DNA from: Robiginitomaculum sp.
Lineage (GTDB): Bacteria > Pseudomonadota > Alphaproteobacteria > Caulobacterales > Maricaulaceae
Length of the DNA: 64,000 nt
Reading direction: 5' to 3'
Assembly (NCBI GenBank): GCA_015485155.1
Contig: WFUF01000027.1
Location: 62,001 to 126,000 of the forward strand
Shown here: in pieces, positions 50,291 through 62,726 of the stretch
Numbering within the stretch: the stretch's first letter is position 1
Layout of the letters: each line of letters starts with the position of its first letter
Program-made: the position numbers and the translations under genes
Notes under the pieces: generated by a model
The model's database searches: none
Seen by the model: the letters and a program-made list of their open reading frames with translations, nothing else
What the model was told of the DNA's origin: nothing

Positions 50291-50566
50291 TTAAGAGTTC
50301 ACGCAATCCTTGAATGATTTACCAGCCTTAAACTTTGGACGTTTGGAAGCCGGACGATCAATCATTTCACCTGTGCGAGGATTGCGGGCCTTGCCGGCAG
50401 CGCGATGAGCAACGGTGAAAGAACCAAATCCGGGAATGCGTACTTCACCGCCACTACCCAGTGTGTTTTGAATGGCACCAAAAACCGCATTAACCGCGTC
50501 AGCAGCCTGAGCCTTGGTCATACCACATTCAGATGCTACGGCATCTGCCAGTTCACTTTTATTCAT
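50291..50566 (-). CDS. hup: HU family DNA-binding protein
   Basis: MNKSELADAVASECGMTKAQAADAVNAVFGAIQNTLGSGGEVRIPGFGSFTVAHRAAGKARNPRTGE. Confidence 0.97.
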   Translation of the reverse strand: MNKSELADAVASECGMTKAQAADAVNAVFGAIQNTLGSGGEVRIPGFGSFTVAHRAAGKARNPRTGEMIDRPASKRPKFKAGKSFKDCVNS

Positions 50567-50685
50567 AAGAAAGTCCTTCCTCGGATGAATGCGTCGAATC
50601 GACGACGCTGACTGAGTCATTCTCGCAAAAAATGCTTATTTTGCAACGATTATCATGGAAAAAAATATCATGGCTAAAAACCAGG

Positions 50686-53091
50686 CTAATGGGTCACCAT
50701 GGTATCACCTTCTTCATCACCAGAATCAGCAGCACCAGTAGCAGCCCCCTTGGTATCCTGTTTCCACTCCACCGGCTCCGGTTTTGAGACCAAGGCATGC
50801 TCTAACACCTCATCAAGCGACGAAACAGGGATTATTTCCAGACCATTTTTCACATTGTCCGGAATTTCCTCAAGGTCTTTGGCATTATCCATTGGAATAA
50901 GTACGGTTTTCACCCCGCCGCGCAATGCTGCCAATAATTTTTCCTTTAAGCCACCGATTTCCATCGCCCTGCCGCGAAGGGAGATTTCTCCGGTCATCGC
51001 CACGTCCTTGCGCACCGCAATATTGGTCAAAACCGAGATAATTGCTGTTGCCATGGCAACTCCAGCCGATGGCCCATCCTTAGGAGTTGCACCTTCGGGC
51101 ACATGAACATGAAAATCCGATTTTTTGAACTGTTCTGCGTGAATGCCAAAACTTGCGCCACGGGAGTGGACATAGGAATTAGCCGCAGAAATAGACTCTT
51201 TCATCACATCGCGCAAATTACCAGTAACCGTCATTTTGCCACTACCTGGCATTTGTACAGCCTCAACCGTCAGCAATTCACCGCCGGTTTCTGTCCATGC
51301 CAGCCCGGTGACAATGCCCACCTGATCTTCCTTGTCGGTTTCTCCAAAGGAAAATTTGGGAACACCGGCAAATTCACTTAAATTTTTGCGGGTTACATGA
51401 ACTTCATTGCACTTGGGGCCAGCCAGCTTGCGCACAGCTTTTCTGGCAAGATTAGCCAATTCACGCTCAAGATTGCGCACCCCGGCCTCACGGGTATAAA
51501 GCCGGATTACATCTCGCAATGCCTCATCGTCAATCGACCACTCGTCTTTGCGCAAGCCGTGGTTTTTAATCTGTTTTTCAATCAAATGCCGTCTTGCAAT
51601 CTGCTCTTTTTCGTCTTCAGTATATCCGGAAATACGTATGACTTCCATGCGATCCATCAACGGGCGGGGAATATTCAGAGAATTTGCCGTCGTTACAAAG
51701 AATACATCAGAAAGATTGTAATCCACTTCCAGATAATGATCATTGAAACTGGTGTTTTGCTCTGGATCGAGTACCTCAAGCAGGGCGGCAGATGGATCTC
51801 CTCTAAAATCAGCGCCCATCTTGTCAATCTCATCCAGAAGAAACAATGGATTATTGCTTTTGGCCTTTTTCATTGACTGAATAATCCGTCCCGGCATTGA
51901 GCCAATATAGGTGCGCCGGTGACCGCGAATTTCGGACTCATCCTTGACCCCACCCAGTGAAACCCGGATAAAATTACGTCCGGTGGCTCTGGCGATTGAT
52001 TTGCCAAGAGAGGTTTTTCCCACCCCAGGCGGGCCCACCAAACAAAGAATTGGCCCCTTCACCTTTTTGGTACGGGCCTGCACTGCAAGATGTTCCAAAA
52101 TTCGGTCTTTTACCTTTTCCAGTCCAAAATGATCTTCGTCGAGTATGGATTTGGCCTTGTCCAGATCAATCCGGCTACGGGTTTTTTTGCCCCATGGCAG
52201 ACCCAGAATCCAGTCCAGATAATTGCGAACCACTGTTGATTCTGCTGACATCGGATTCATTTGCCGCAGTTTTTTCAACTCGGCCTCGGCTTTGGACTTT
52301 GCTTCTTTTGACAGCTTGGTTTTAGCAATTTTTTCAGCCAGTTCATCAGCCTCGCCGGGGCTTTCATTTCTGTCACCAAGCTCCCGTTGAATAGCCTTCA
52401 TCTGCTCATTCAAATAGTATTCGCGCTGGGATTTTTCCATTTGACGTTTAACGCGGGAGCGAATTTTCCTCTCCACCTGCAAAACACTGATTTCGCCTTC
52501 CATTTTTTGCAAAACCATCTCCAGCCGGTCGAATACGCTGGTAGTTTCGAGTAATTCCTGCTTTTCGGTCAGCTTTATTGACAAGTGGGCACATATCGAA
52601 TCTGCCAATTTGTTAGGATCAGTAATGTCCTGTATTGCAGTTAGAATATCCGGCGGGATTTTTTTATTCAGCTTTACATATCTCTCAAAGCTGCTCACAG
52701 CGCTTCGCATCATGGCCGTAGTTTCTGCTTCATTGTCGTTTTGTGCTTCAACTAGCTCTATGCCCGCTTCGATATATCCTTCAACCAGATTGAACTCAGT
52801 GGCCCTAGCGCAACCCTCTCCCTCTACCAATACCTTTAAGGTACCATCTGGAAGTTTGAGCAATTGCAGCACTTTGGCCACACAGCCAAAATGATACAAA
52901 TCATCCGACGTAGGATCATCTGTTGCCGGATCAAGCTGCGTGAGCAGTAAAATACGTTTGTCCTTGCCCATTACCTCTTCCAAAGCCTTCATGGACTTTT
53001 CACGGCCAGCGAACAGCGGCACAATCATATGTGGAAACACCACAATGTCGCGCAAGGGAAGCACTGGAAGTGTTTGGTTCTTTTCTGACAT
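50686..53091 (-). CDS. lon: Endopeptidase La (Lon protease)
   Basis: LPVLPLRDIVVFPHMIVPLFAGREKS, CLVGPPGVGKTSLGKSIARATGR, PEGATPKDGPSAGVAMATAI. Confidence 0.97.
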   Translation of the reverse strand: MSEKNQTLPVLPLRDIVVFPHMIVPLFAGREKSMKALEEVMGKDKRILLLTQLDPATDDPTSDDLYHFGCVAKVLQLLKLPDGTLKVLVEGEGCARATEFNLVEGYIEAGIELVEAQNDNEAETTAMMRSAVSSFERYVKLNKKIPPDILTAIQDITDPNKLADSICAHLSIKLTEKQELLETTSVFDRLEMVLQKMEGEISVLQVERKIRSRVKRQMEKSQREYYLNEQMKAIQRELGDRNESPGEADELAEKIAKTKLSKEAKSKAEAELKKLRQMNPMSAESTVVRNYLDWILGLPWGKKTRSRIDLDKAKSILDEDHFGLEKVKDRILEHLAVQARTKKVKGPILCLVGPPGVGKTSLGKSIARATGRNFIRVSLGGVKDESEIRGHRRTYIGSMPGRIIQSMKKAKSNNPLFLLDEIDKMGADFRGDPSAALLEVLDPEQNTSFNDHYLEVDYNLSDVFFVTTANSLNIPRPLMDRMEVIRISGYTEDEKEQIARRHLIEKQIKNHGLRKDEWSIDDEALRDVIRLYTREAGVRNLERELANLARKAVRKLAGPKCNEVHVTRKNLSEFAGVPKFSFGETDKEDQVGIVTGLAWTETGGELLTVEAVQMPGSGKMTVTGNLRDVMKESISAANSYVHSRGASFGIHAEQFKKSDFHVHVPEGATPKDGPSAGVAMATAIISVLTNIAVRKDVAMTGEISLRGRAMEIGGLKEKLLAALRGGVKTVLIPMDNAKDLEEIPDNVKNGLEIIPVSSLDEVLEHALVSKPEPVEWKQDTKGAATGAADSGDEEGDTMVTH

Positions 53092-53456
53092 AAATCTACT
53101 CACTATCCTGATCCTTGCCACTATCAGGCAAGACTACGCTGAACTTTAGATCATCACCGTTTACATTGTTTATTGTCTACAATGAATACCTGATGAACTA
53201 TATCTGTTCATTTGTGAGAAGATACAAGACGCACCAATGGTATTTTACAGAGAATCCCACAGGAAAACAGAGTCACGCCCAAAATAACCGGCATATCTGT
53301 ATAAAATGCAAACTTTCAGGAAGCATGATTCATACTGCGCCAAATAGTCTGATCTCATACCCGATGCCGGACGTAAGTCACGACAAAGACAGCACGTTTT
53401 GCAAGATCTCTACTTGCAAATCAGGTTAGACCACAGCAAAACTCAGCAAAATCAGA

Positions 53457-54731
53457 TCAAGAAGCAACCTTGGGTGTGGTTTTTTTCTTCTTTTCCGCAT
53501 AAATCAGTAATGGCTTTGCCTTGCCCTCAATGACTTCGGCATTGACCACCACCTCTTCCACATCATCATGACCGGGAAGGTCAAACATGGTATCTAGCAA
53601 AACCCCTTCCATGATCGAACGCAAACCCCGTGCGCCAGTCTTGCGCTTGATGGCCTTGCGAGCAACAGCGCTAAGAGCATCTTTGGAGAATGTCAGTTTA
53701 ACGTCCTCCATGGCAAACAGGCTTTCATACTGCTTCATCAAGGCGTTTTTGGGTTCAGTCAAAATAGTGATCAGCGCATCTTCATCCAGATGCTCCAGCG
53801 TTGCAATCACTGGCAGTCGTCCGATAAATTCTGGAATAAGGCCAAACTTCATTAAATCATCTGGCTCAACCTTGCGCAGCAAATCTCCGATTTCCAATTC
53901 CTCATCGTCCTGCACATCCGCACCAAAACCAATACTGGTGCCGCGACCACGCTGGGAAATAACTTTTTCCAGACCGGCAAATGCACCGCCAACCACAAAT
54001 AAAACATCCGTAGTATCAACTTGCAGGAATTCCTGCTGCGGGTGTTTGCGTCCGCCCTGTGGAGGAACCGAAGCCACGGTACCTTCCATAATCTTCAATA
54101 GAGCCTGCTGTACGCCTTCGCCTGATACATCGCGGGTAATCGAAGGATTATCAGATTTGCGGCTGATTTTGTCGACCTCATCAATATAGACAATGCCCCG
54201 TTGTGCGCGCTCCACATTATAATCCGAAGCCTGTAACAGCTTCAGAATAATGTTCTCCACGTCCTCACCCACATATCCGGCCTCGGTCAAAGTGGTGGCA
54301 TCGGCCATAGTAAATGGCACGTCCAGAATTCGGGCCAGAGTCTGTGCCAGAAGGGTTTTTCCGCACCCGGTAGGGCCAATCAGCAAAATATTGGACTTTG
54401 CCAGTTCCACATCAGAATTCTGTGAAACATGGTTCAGGCGTTTATAATGATTGTGAACTGCCACCGACAACACCCGCTTAGCCGCTGATTGCCCGATCAC
54501 ATAATCATTCAGCACATCGCAGATATCCTGGGGGGTTGGCACGCCTTCCTGGGACTTGACCAGTGAGCCTTTGGCCTCTTCGCGGATGATATCCATGCAC
54601 AGCTCAACGCACTCATCACATATGAATACGGTTGGCCCGGCAATTAGTTTGCGCACCTCATGCTGGCTCTTGCCGCAAAAAGAGCAATAAAGCGTACTCT
54701 TTGAATCGCCGGTTTTATCAGACTTGCTCAT
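53457..54731 (-). CDS. clpX: ATP-dependent Clp protease ATP-binding subunit ClpX
   Basis: [66 protein letters not shown]. Confidence 0.98.
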   Translation of the reverse strand: MSKSDKTGDSKSTLYCSFCGKSQHEVRKLIAGPTVFICDECVELCMDIIREEAKGSLVKSQEGVPTPQDICDVLNDYVIGQSAAKRVLSVAVHNHYKRLNHVSQNSDVELAKSNILLIGPTGCGKTLLAQTLARILDVPFTMADATTLTEAGYVGEDVENIILKLLQASDYNVERAQRGIVYIDEVDKISRKSDNPSITRDVSGEGVQQALLKIMEGTVASVPPQGGRKHPQQEFLQVDTTDVLFVVGGAFAGLEKVISQRGRGTSIGFGADVQDDEELEIGDLLRKVEPDDLMKFGLIPEFIGRLPVIATLEHLDEDALITILTEPKNALMKQYESLFAMEDVKLTFSKDALSAVARKAIKRKTGARGLRSIMEGVLLDTMFDLPGHDDVEEVVVNAEVIEGKAKPLLIYAEKKKKTTPKVAS

Positions 54732-54932
54732 AATATTACTCCAGTTAGGCCAACATAACGGGGGTTGTAAAGCCCCGCAACTCTTTCACTTAAGAGGACA
54801 CCCTCTTAGAAGCCAATGCAAATATAATGCCGTATCAGATTGAAAAAATAATAAACAATATAGGTCAATGCTTAATTTTCAGCCATGTTACAAGGCCATT
54901 TGCATTTATATCGCCCTGTTTGCCTCCTGTTT

Positions 54933-55553
54933 TTAAGCAGCTTTGCCGCCGCGTTTTTCATATACTTCGTCGATTAAACCAAATTTCTTTGCCTCATCTG
55001 AGGACATGAAATGATCTCGATCAAGGGTTTTTTCGATCACGTCATATTTTTGCCCGGTATGTTTTACATAAATCTCATTAAGGCGTTTTTTGACTTTCTG
55101 AATATCCTCGGCATGGCGCACAATATCTGAAGCCTGCCCCTGAAACCCGCCAGATGGCTGGTGAACCATGATCCGGGCATTTGGCGTAGCAAAACGCATG
55201 CCCTTGGCACCGCCTGCGAGCAATAAGGAACCCATGCTGGCCGCCTGTCCAATACAGGCGGTTGAAACCGGAGAATTGATATATTGCATGGTATCATAAA
55301 TCGCCAGACCAGCAGTAACCACGCCACCTGGAGAATTGATATACATGGAAATTTCTTTTTTCGGATTTTCGGACTCAAGAAACAGTAATTGTGCCGTCAC
55401 CAGTGAAGCCATACCATCTTCGACCTGCCCGGTCAGAAAAATGATCCGTTCCTTTAGCAGTCGCGAAAAAATATCGTAACTACGCTCGCCCCTGCTGGTT
55501 TGATCGACCACCATGGGTACCAAATTCATCATAACTTCTTGCGGGTCTCTCAT
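54933..55553 (-). CDS. clpP: ATP-dependent Clp protease proteolytic subunit
   Basis: [78 protein letters not shown]. Confidence 0.98.
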   Translation of the reverse strand: MRDPQEVMMNLVPMVVDQTSRGERSYDIFSRLLKERIIFLTGQVEDGMASLVTAQLLFLESENPKKEISMYINSPGGVVTAGLAIYDTMQYINSPVSTACIGQAASMGSLLLAGGAKGMRFATPNARIMVHQPSGGFQGQASDIVRHAEDIQKVKKRLNEIYVKHTGQKYDVIEKTLDRDHFMSSDEAKKFGLIDEVYEKRGGKAA

Positions 55554-55802
55554 TTAGGCTTCCTGCTGCTTTATCCAATCAAATATCCAAAGACATATTG
55601 TACGCTGTCTATAGATTCGCAAGTGGAACCGCAGAAAGTGGTGAATTAGTTAAGAGACGCCAAGCAAGCCACATTTATCCACAAAAAATTGCTGTTAACA
55701 GCCTAATACGCCCCCAAAAGGCAAAAATTATGAAGCAGCCTCATTTTGCAGCGAAATGTCATGCCGGGTCCCGCCCACCTTATCCGCTTTGTCCAATTAG
55801 CT

Positions 55803-57464
55803 TCATTTAAAAATACCCGGCAAATCAAGACCAAGCTCTTTTGCGCAATCGGTGGCAATTTCATATCCTGCATCAGCATGGCGCATTACCCCAGTAGCCG
55901 GGTCATTCCACAATACCCGGCGCAGACGCTGCTCGGCTTCGGTACTACCGTCTGCCACCACTACCATTCCTGAGTGTTGTGAGTAACCAATACCAACCCC
56001 GCCACCGTGATGAATACTGACCCATGTGGCACCCGAAGCAGTATTTAGCAATGCGTTTAACAAGGGCCAGTCAGCTACCGCATCGGAGCCATCTTTCATC
56101 GCCTCGGTTTCACGATTGGGGCTGGCCACTGAACCGCTATCCAGATGATCACGCCCAATGACTACAGGTGCTGATAATTCGCCGCTGGCCACCATTTCAT
56201 TAAACGCCACGCCCAGGCGATCCCTCTGACCAAGGCCAACCCAGCAAATGCGCGCAGGCAAGCCTTGAAACTGAATGCGATCACGGGCCATGTCCAGCCA
56301 GTTATGCAAGTGCTTATCATCGGGGATAAGCTCCTTCACCTTTGCGTCGGTCTTGTAAATGTCCTGTGGATCCCCTGATAATGCCGCCCACCGGAAAGGC
56401 CCAACCCCCCTACAGAATAATGGCCGGATATAGGCCGGGACAAAGCCCGGAAAATCAAAGGCATTTTGCAAACCCTCATCCAGCGCCACCTGGCGGATAT
56501 TATTGCCATAATCAAAGGTGGGAATACCACGCTCATGAAATGCCAACATGGCTTCCACCTGTATACGCATGCTTTTTCGTGCCGCCCGTTCTACACTGGA
56601 GGGGTCATTGGCCCGCGCCTGTTCCCATTGCTTTAATGACCAACCAAGCGGCAAATAGCCATTGACCGGATCATGAGCGCTGGTCTGATCAGTTACTGCA
56701 TCAGGCCATATGCCGCGCTCTACCAGTTCCGGGAATACTTTTGCAGCATTGCCGAGCAGGCCAACTGACACCGGCTTGTCGGATTCATTGATCATTGCCA
56801 GCGCTTCATCAAGATCATTGGTAAACTCATCCAGATAACCCGATTCAATACGCATCTGAATACGCGAGGGCTGACACTCTACCGCCAACATGCTGGCCCC
56901 GGCCATGGTTGCCGCCAGCGGTTGTGCGCCCCCCATACCACCAAGCCCGCCGGTTAATATCCATTTACCGCGCAAATCGTCGCCAAAATGCTGACGGCCC
57001 ATCTCGACGAATGTCTCATAGGTTCCCTGCACGATGCCTTGTGAGCCAATATATATCCACGAGCCAGCGGTCATCTGCCCGTACATCATCAGCCCGGCCT
57101 TATCCAGCTTGTGAAAATGCTCCCAATCAGCCCATTTGCCAACAAGATTGGAGTTGGCAATCAGAACCCTAGGCGCATTCTCATGAGTACGAAATACACC
57201 CACCGGCTTGCCAGATTGCACAAGCAGGGTTTGGTCAATTTCGAGCTTTCGCAGTGAAGAAACAATCTGATCATAACTTTCCCAATTGCGCGCCGCCCGG
57301 CCAATACCACCATAAACCACTAACTCCTGAGGATTTTCCGCCACCGCCTGATCAAGATTATTCATCAACATCCGCAAGGCCGCCTCCGTAAGCCAGCTTT
57401 TTGCTGACAGCTCATTTCCTGTGGCGGCCCTGATAATTCTGGAATTGTCAATAAGTTGGCTCAT
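55803..57464 (-). CDS. hutU: Urocanate hydratase
   Basis: [70 protein letters not shown]. Confidence 0.97.
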   Translation of the reverse strand: MSQLIDNSRIIRAATGNELSAKSWLTEAALRMLMNNLDQAVAENPQELVVYGGIGRAARNWESYDQIVSSLRKLEIDQTLLVQSGKPVGVFRTHENAPRVLIANSNLVGKWADWEHFHKLDKAGLMMYGQMTAGSWIYIGSQGIVQGTYETFVEMGRQHFGDDLRGKWILTGGLGGMGGAQPLAATMAGASMLAVECQPSRIQMRIESGYLDEFTNDLDEALAMINESDKPVSVGLLGNAAKVFPELVERGIWPDAVTDQTSAHDPVNGYLPLGWSLKQWEQARANDPSSVERAARKSMRIQVEAMLAFHERGIPTFDYGNNIRQVALDEGLQNAFDFPGFVPAYIRPLFCRGVGPFRWAALSGDPQDIYKTDAKVKELIPDDKHLHNWLDMARDRIQFQGLPARICWVGLGQRDRLGVAFNEMVASGELSAPVVIGRDHLDSGSVASPNRETEAMKDGSDAVADWPLLNALLNTASGATWVSIHHGGGVGIGYSQHSGMVVVADGSTEAEQRLRRVLWNDPATGVMRHADAGYEIATDCAKELGLDLPGIFK

Positions 57465-58300
57465 CTCATTGTTTCCTTTGATTTTCCATGCCAGTTATTA
57501 AGGTTCGCTATAAGTGATTTTAATGGTTTTTGCACCGCACGGGCCTGCTTGTCATCAAAATCAAGAAACTCATCCTCATTCATATATATCTGCTGTGAGA
57601 TTTCCAGTTGCAGGGCATGAATATTATTCGATGGCCTGCCATAGTTTCTGGTAATCCAGCCCCCCTTAAAACGTTGATCCCGTACAAATGAGAACCCGGA
57701 AGAAGCCAAAATATCAACCACCATTTCCGCCAGCTCAGTCCCGCAGGATGCCCCTGAAAATGTACCAAGATTAAAATCCGGTAGCACCCCGTTAAACAGA
57801 CGCGGAACCCTGCTCTTAATTGAGTGACAATCAAGTAATATGCAAAACCCTAGCCTCGATTTTATCCGCTCAATCTGTGTGCGTAATTGTTGATGATAGG
57901 GAATAAAAAACTGTTGCTTTCGCCTGTTGATTTGCCCTGTATCCGGCCCGCACCCATCATTATAAATATCATCCCCGGCAAAGGTGCTTATGGGGCACAA
58001 TCCGGTCCCCTCCTGGCCGGGATAAAGATCAGTCCCTTCTGGATCACGGTTCAAATCCACCACATAGCGTGAATAATTGGCCTGCAACCAACTTACACTA
58101 GTCTTTGCAAATTCGTATAGCCTGGGCACATGCCAGTCCGTATCAACTAGTGATCGTCCGGTTTCATTTAGCGTGCACAGGATATTTTCGGGGATAAAAG
58201 TTCCTGAATGTGGAAAATTCAGCAATATCGGCCCGTCAAATTCCTGCAAATTATAAAGCGGTGGGCTCATACCGGCTAGTCCTTGGATGTTTCCGGGCAT
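57461..58300 (-). CDS. hutG: N-formylglutamate amidohydrolase
   Basis: [59 protein letters not shown]; position in the hut operon. Confidence 0.92.
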   Translation of the reverse strand: MPGNIQGLAGMSPPLYNLQEFDGPILLNFPHSGTFIPENILCTLNETGRSLVDTDWHVPRLYEFAKTSVSWLQANYSRYVVDLNRDPEGTDLYPGQEGTGLCPISTFAGDDIYNDGCGPDTGQINRRKQQFFIPYHQQLRTQIERIKSRLGFCILLDCHSIKSRVPRLFNGVLPDFNLGTFSGASCGTELAEMVVDILASSGFSFVRDQRFKGGWITRNYGRPSNNIHALQLEISQQIYMNEDEFLDFDDKQARAVQKPLKSLIANLNNWHGKSKETMR

Positions 58301-59838
58301 ATTTCTGGCAACAAGCCTTGCACCTCTGGCAGAGAAGACAAATTACCCTGAATAATCATTTGTTTAACCCGCGTAATATCCGGTGACATCAAGCGATCAT
58401 CATCAAGAACCGGGATTTGCGCACGAATGGCCGAACGAACCGCCTGTAATGGAGCTGAGGACGGGATGGCGTTGTTTTCATGCAGATCAAGTCCCTGACA
58501 GGCTGCCAGCAATTCAATGGCCACCACATGCGCAGCATTATCAGCCATTAGCGCCAATCTGCGCGCACCGTGGGTAGCCATGGAGACATGATCCTCCTGA
58601 TTGGCTGAAGTGGGGATACTGTCTACTACTGCTGGAAATGCGCTTTGCTTGTTCTCCGAGACCAGAGCAGCCGCAGTTACCTGCGCTATCATAAACCCGG
58701 AGTTCAGCCCCGGATCAGGAGTAAGGAATGCCGGTAATTCACTTAATGCCGGATCCACCAGCATTGCTGTGCGCCGCTCTGACATTGAACCTGTTTCGCA
58801 TAAGGACACCGCGATCTGTTCGGCCGCAAACCCAACCGGCTCGGCATGAAAGTTTCCTCCGGACACTGCATCCTGCTCTTCAGGAAAAATCAGCGGATTG
58901 TCGGTAACGCCATTGGATTCCCGCCCCAATACCATGGAGGCATGGGACAGGCTGTCGAGTATCGCGCCCATTACCTGCGGCTGACAGCGCAGGCAATACG
59001 GGTCTTGCACCTTGTCACAATCCTGATGACTATCTGCTATGGGACTGTTCTCAAGTAATTTGCGATATCCGTCGGCAACTTTAATCTGTCCCTCTTGCCC
59101 CCTGACTTCATGGATTCTGGCATCAAATGGCGTATGAGACCCGCGCATGGCCTCCACCGACAGCGCCCCGGCCAGCATTGCGCCATAAAATACATTTCTT
59201 GCGCCATAAAGACCATTTAGGGCAAGTGATGTTGAAACCTGAGTTCCATTTAACAGGGCCAGGCCTTCCTTGGCCTTTAATTGAACCGGATGCAGGCCAG
59301 CCTTGGACAGAGCTTCAGCCGCAGGCATTTTCACCCCGTTAATACGGGCGAAACCCTCACCAATCATGGCCGCAGCCAAATGTGAAAGCGGAGCCAGATC
59401 ACCCGAAGCACCCACTGAGCCCTGCGATGGTATAACCGGGTAAATTTCGCGATCCAACATGTCCACGAGCAGTTTCAGTGTCGGTATTTGTACACCGGAA
59501 AATCCGCGCATTAAACTGGCCAGTTTCATTACCATAACCAGTCTGGTTACCGGCTCTGACAATGAGGGGCCAACCCCTGCGCAATGGGAAAGCACGATTT
59601 TACGTTGCAGATTGTCAAGATCCTCATCACGAATACGGGTATTGGCCAATTTACCAAAGCCGGTATTCACACCGTAAACCGTCTGCCCCCTTGCCAGAAT
59701 TTCGGCAATGGAATCAGCACTTGCCTGCGCATGATCCCAGTGCTCTTTTTCAAAACTGACCTTGTGAACCCCGCCAAGAATTTTTTGCCAGTCCTGATGC
59801 TCTATGGCACCCGGTTTTAGTTTGATTGATTGTTCCAT
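58276..59838 (-). CDS. hutH: Histidine ammonia-lyase
   Basis: [31 protein letters not shown] (MIO precursor ASG), [15 protein letters not shown]. Confidence 0.97.
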   Translation of the reverse strand: MEQSIKLKPGAIEHQDWQKILGGVHKVSFEKEHWDHAQASADSIAEILARGQTVYGVNTGFGKLANTRIRDEDLDNLQRKIVLSHCAGVGPSLSEPVTRLVMVMKLASLMRGFSGVQIPTLKLLVDMLDREIYPVIPSQGSVGASGDLAPLSHLAAAMIGEGFARINGVKMPAAEALSKAGLHPVQLKAKEGLALLNGTQVSTSLALNGLYGARNVFYGAMLAGALSVEAMRGSHTPFDARIHEVRGQEGQIKVADGYRKLLENSPIADSHQDCDKVQDPYCLRCQPQVMGAILDSLSHASMVLGRESNGVTDNPLIFPEEQDAVSGGNFHAEPVGFAAEQIAVSLCETGSMSERRTAMLVDPALSELPAFLTPDPGLNSGFMIAQVTAAALVSENKQSAFPAVVDSIPTSANQEDHVSMATHGARRLALMADNAAHVVAIELLAACQGLDLHENNAIPSSAPLQAVRSAIRAQIPVLDDDRLMSPDITRVKQMIIQGNLSSLPEVQGLLPEICPETSKD

Positions 59839-59839
59839 T

Positions 59840-61045
59840 TTACACTCTTTCACAATCTGGAACCTGCCCGAAGCTGTAAGCCAACTGCACCGGATGATCA
59901 AAATCCCACACCCGCAAATCAGCCACAAACCCGGGGGAAATCTGTCCGAATGTCTTGTGCAGACCCAAAGCCGCAGCCCCATGGCGGGTTACACTCAGCA
60001 AAGCCTCATCTACGGTAAGGCCAAACAAGGTGCATGCCATATTCACCATTAACACAAGGTTGGTAGTTGGCGATGATCCGGGATTGCAATCAGTTGCCAC
60101 AGCCATTGGCACCCCGTGTTCGCGTAATAAATCAACAGGCGGCTTTCTGGTTTCATTCAAAAAATAAAATGCTCCGGGCAATAATACCGCAATGGTTCCG
60201 GCATCGGCCATGGCCTTGGCACCTGCAGAATCCAGATATTCCAGATGATCGCATGACAAGGCACCAAATTCTGCAGCCATGCCCGCACCATGGCTGTTGG
60301 AAAGCTGTTCTGCATGCAGTCGCACCGGCAGAGCCAAATCAGCAGCTTTTTCAAATATCCTCCTGGTTTGCGCTAGAGAAAAACCGATATTCTCACAAAA
60401 TACATCAACCGCATCCACCAGACCAAGGCGCGCTGCCTCGGGGAGCATTTCACCAATCACCAGATCAACATAGCAATCCGCACGAGAAGCAAATTCCGGC
60501 GGCACCGCATGCGCACCCAAAAATGAGGTAACAACCTGCACCCGCAAGCGCTCGGCCAAAGTCCGTGCAACCTGCAACATCTTTATTTCAGTTTCCGTAT
60601 TTAACCCATAGCCGGACTTGATCTCGACACTTCCCACCCCCAGGGCAATCATTTGCTCAAGCCGGGTGCTGGATACTGCAAACAATTGCTCAAAATCTGC
60701 TTTGCGGGTTTCTTTGACCGTAGACAGGATACCGCCACCTGCGGCTGCTATTTGTGCGTAACTTAAGCCTTGCAGCCTTTGCTCAAATTCTTTTGAGCGA
60801 TCACCGCCATAAACAAGATGAGTATGACAATCAATAAATGCCGGTAACACCCAGCGCCCGCCAAGATCCAGATCCTGCCAGCTTGCATATTGTTGCGGAA
60901 GTTCAGACTCGACACCAACCCATTTGATGACCCGTTCCTGTATGACTATGGCGCCATCGCGTATAATTCCTATACCCGGTAAGGCATTTTGCATGCTTGC
61001 CAGATGGCAGTTCTTTAATACTTGTTTTTGCTGTGCAGCACTCAT
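59840..61045 (-). CDS. hutI: Imidazolonepropionase
   Basis: [71 protein letters not shown]. Confidence 0.97.
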   Translation of the reverse strand: MSAAQQKQVLKNCHLASMQNALPGIGIIRDGAIVIQERVIKWVGVESELPQQYASWQDLDLGGRWVLPAFIDCHTHLVYGGDRSKEFEQRLQGLSYAQIAAAGGGILSTVKETRKADFEQLFAVSSTRLEQMIALGVGSVEIKSGYGLNTETEIKMLQVARTLAERLRVQVVTSFLGAHAVPPEFASRADCYVDLVIGEMLPEAARLGLVDAVDVFCENIGFSLAQTRRIFEKAADLALPVRLHAEQLSNSHGAGMAAEFGALSCDHLEYLDSAGAKAMADAGTIAVLLPGAFYFLNETRKPPVDLLREHGVPMAVATDCNPGSSPTTNLVLMVNMACTLFGLTVDEALLSVTRHGAAALGLHKTFGQISPGFVADLRVWDFDHPVQLAYSFGQVPDCERV

Positions 61046-61334
61046 GCCCGTTGCTAACTTTGTAATTATTCATTGGCAAGCATTTTCATTCTGAACAATC
61101 TACCGATACAGTTTCTCCGGCCGAAAGTAGAGAGAAACCTACACCCTTTCTCCTGGTTCAGATAAAAATCATTGCACCATTTTCGTCATTCCGGAGGTTT
61201 TTGTTTAGTTCGAAGGCGTGATGGGTTTTACGTTTCTTACAATTTGGTCATGAATCCCCTCTTTAGGCTCAGGCTTCTTGCCGCCATGGATTTAGCTGTT
61301 TACCGTGCCGGTGATTCAAGTTGGGAGGGTTTCA

Positions 61335-62726
61335 ATGAAGGCACGTTATTTTGACGCAATGGTTATCGGGATGGGGCTGCTGCTGGCATCTTCTGCCGTG
61401 GCCAGGGCAGATAAGGATGTTTATCCTTCCACTTACAAACCAATTCCATCTTCTGATACTATCTTGCAAAATGCCACCGTATTTGATGGTATTGGCGGCA
61501 AATTCACCAAAACTGATGTTTACTTTGCCAATGGAAAAATTAAGAAAATTGGCAAGGACTTACCGGTAGCAGATGGTACAAAAGTCATTGATGCTACCGG
61601 CAAATGGGTAACACCTGGAATTATTGATATTCATTCGCATTTGGGAGTGTACCCATCACCAAGCGTTGGTGCCCATAGTGACGGCAATGAGGTTACATCG
61701 CCGATTACTTCTGAAATTTCTGCCGAACATGGTGTCTGGCCACAGGATCCCGGATTTAACCGGGCCAGAGCAGGAGGGGTAACCTCAATGTTAATCCTGC
61801 CAGGTTCTGCCAACCTGTTCGGAGGGCGTGGCGTGGTGTTAAAAAATGTTCCATCCAGAACCGTACAAGGCATGAAGTTTCCTGATGCCCCTTATGCCTT
61901 AAAAATGGCTTGTGGTGAAAATCCGAAACGGGTTTATGGGCAAAAGGGTGGCCCTGGATCACGAATGGGAAATTTTTCCGGATACCGGAAAAACTGGATC
62001 AAGGCCACAGAATATCGGGCCAAATGGGAAAAGTATGAAGCTGATCTGGCTGCGGCAAAAAAAGATGATAAAAAACTGCCATCTCCACCAGCCAGAAACC
62101 TGCAGCTTGAAACCCTGGTCGGTGTTCTTGATGATGAAATCAAAATAAACATGCATTGCTATCGCGCTGATGAAATGGCGCAAGTAATTGATATGTCAAA
62201 GGAGTTTGGCTATAAAATAACTACTTTTCACCATGCTATCGAAGCCTATAAAATAGCTGATATATTAGCTGAAAACGGTATTTGTGCTGCAATGTGGGCT
62301 GACTGGGGAGGCTTTAAGATGGAAGCCTATGACTCGGTTCGCGAAAATATTCCGATGATTGAGCGTGCAGGGGGCTGTGCCATTGTCCACTCCGACAGCG
62401 CAGCAGGTATTCAGCGACTTTATCAGGAGGCCGCCAAGGCGCTGGCTGATGGACGCAAGGCCGGGATCAATATCAGTGACGCAGATGCGTGGGCATGGCT
62501 AACCAGCAATCCGGCAAAGGCTATGGGCATTGCTGACAAGACCGGGTCGCTGGAAACAGGCAAAAACGCTGATATTGTGCTGTGGAACGCCAACCCTTTT
62601 ACAATTCGGGCTCGCCCTGAACAGGTATTTATTGATGGCGCCTTGTTATACGATATAAACGATCCGTCTCTTAGGGCGGTTTCTGATTTTGAATTGGGCC
62701 AGCCTGGTGAAGGAGATGTAAAATGA
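61335..62726 (+). CDS. Secreted amidohydrolase family protein
   Basis: Signal peptide; TGKWVTPGIIDIHSHLGVYPSPSVGAHSDGNE (HxH motif); GSLETGKNADIVLWNANPF. Confidence 0.9.
   Translation: MKARYFDAMVIGMGLLLASSAVARADKDVYPSTYKPIPSSDTILQNATVFDGIGGKFTKTDVYFANGKIKKIGKDLPVADGTKVIDATGKWVTPGIIDIHSHLGVYPSPSVGAHSDGNEVTSPITSEISAEHGVWPQDPGFNRARAGGVTSMLILPGSANLFGGRGVVLKNVPSRTVQGMKFPDAPYALKMACGENPKRVYGQKGGPGSRMGNFSGYRKNWIKATEYRAKWEKYEADLAAAKKDDKKLPSPPARNLQLETLVGVLDDEIKINMHCYRADEMAQVIDMSKEFGYKITTFHHAIEAYKIADILAENGICAAMWADWGGFKMEAYDSVRENIPMIERAGGCAIVHSDSAAGIQRLYQEAAKALADGRKAGINISDADAWAWLTSNPAKAMGIADKTGSLETGKNADIVLWNANPFTIRARPEQVFIDGALLYDINDPSLRAVSDFELGQPGEGDVK

Noticed and set aside
55675-55683. Exact TTATCCACA DnaA-box match between clpP and hutU
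   Set aside because: A single 9-mer is expected by chance in 64 kb.
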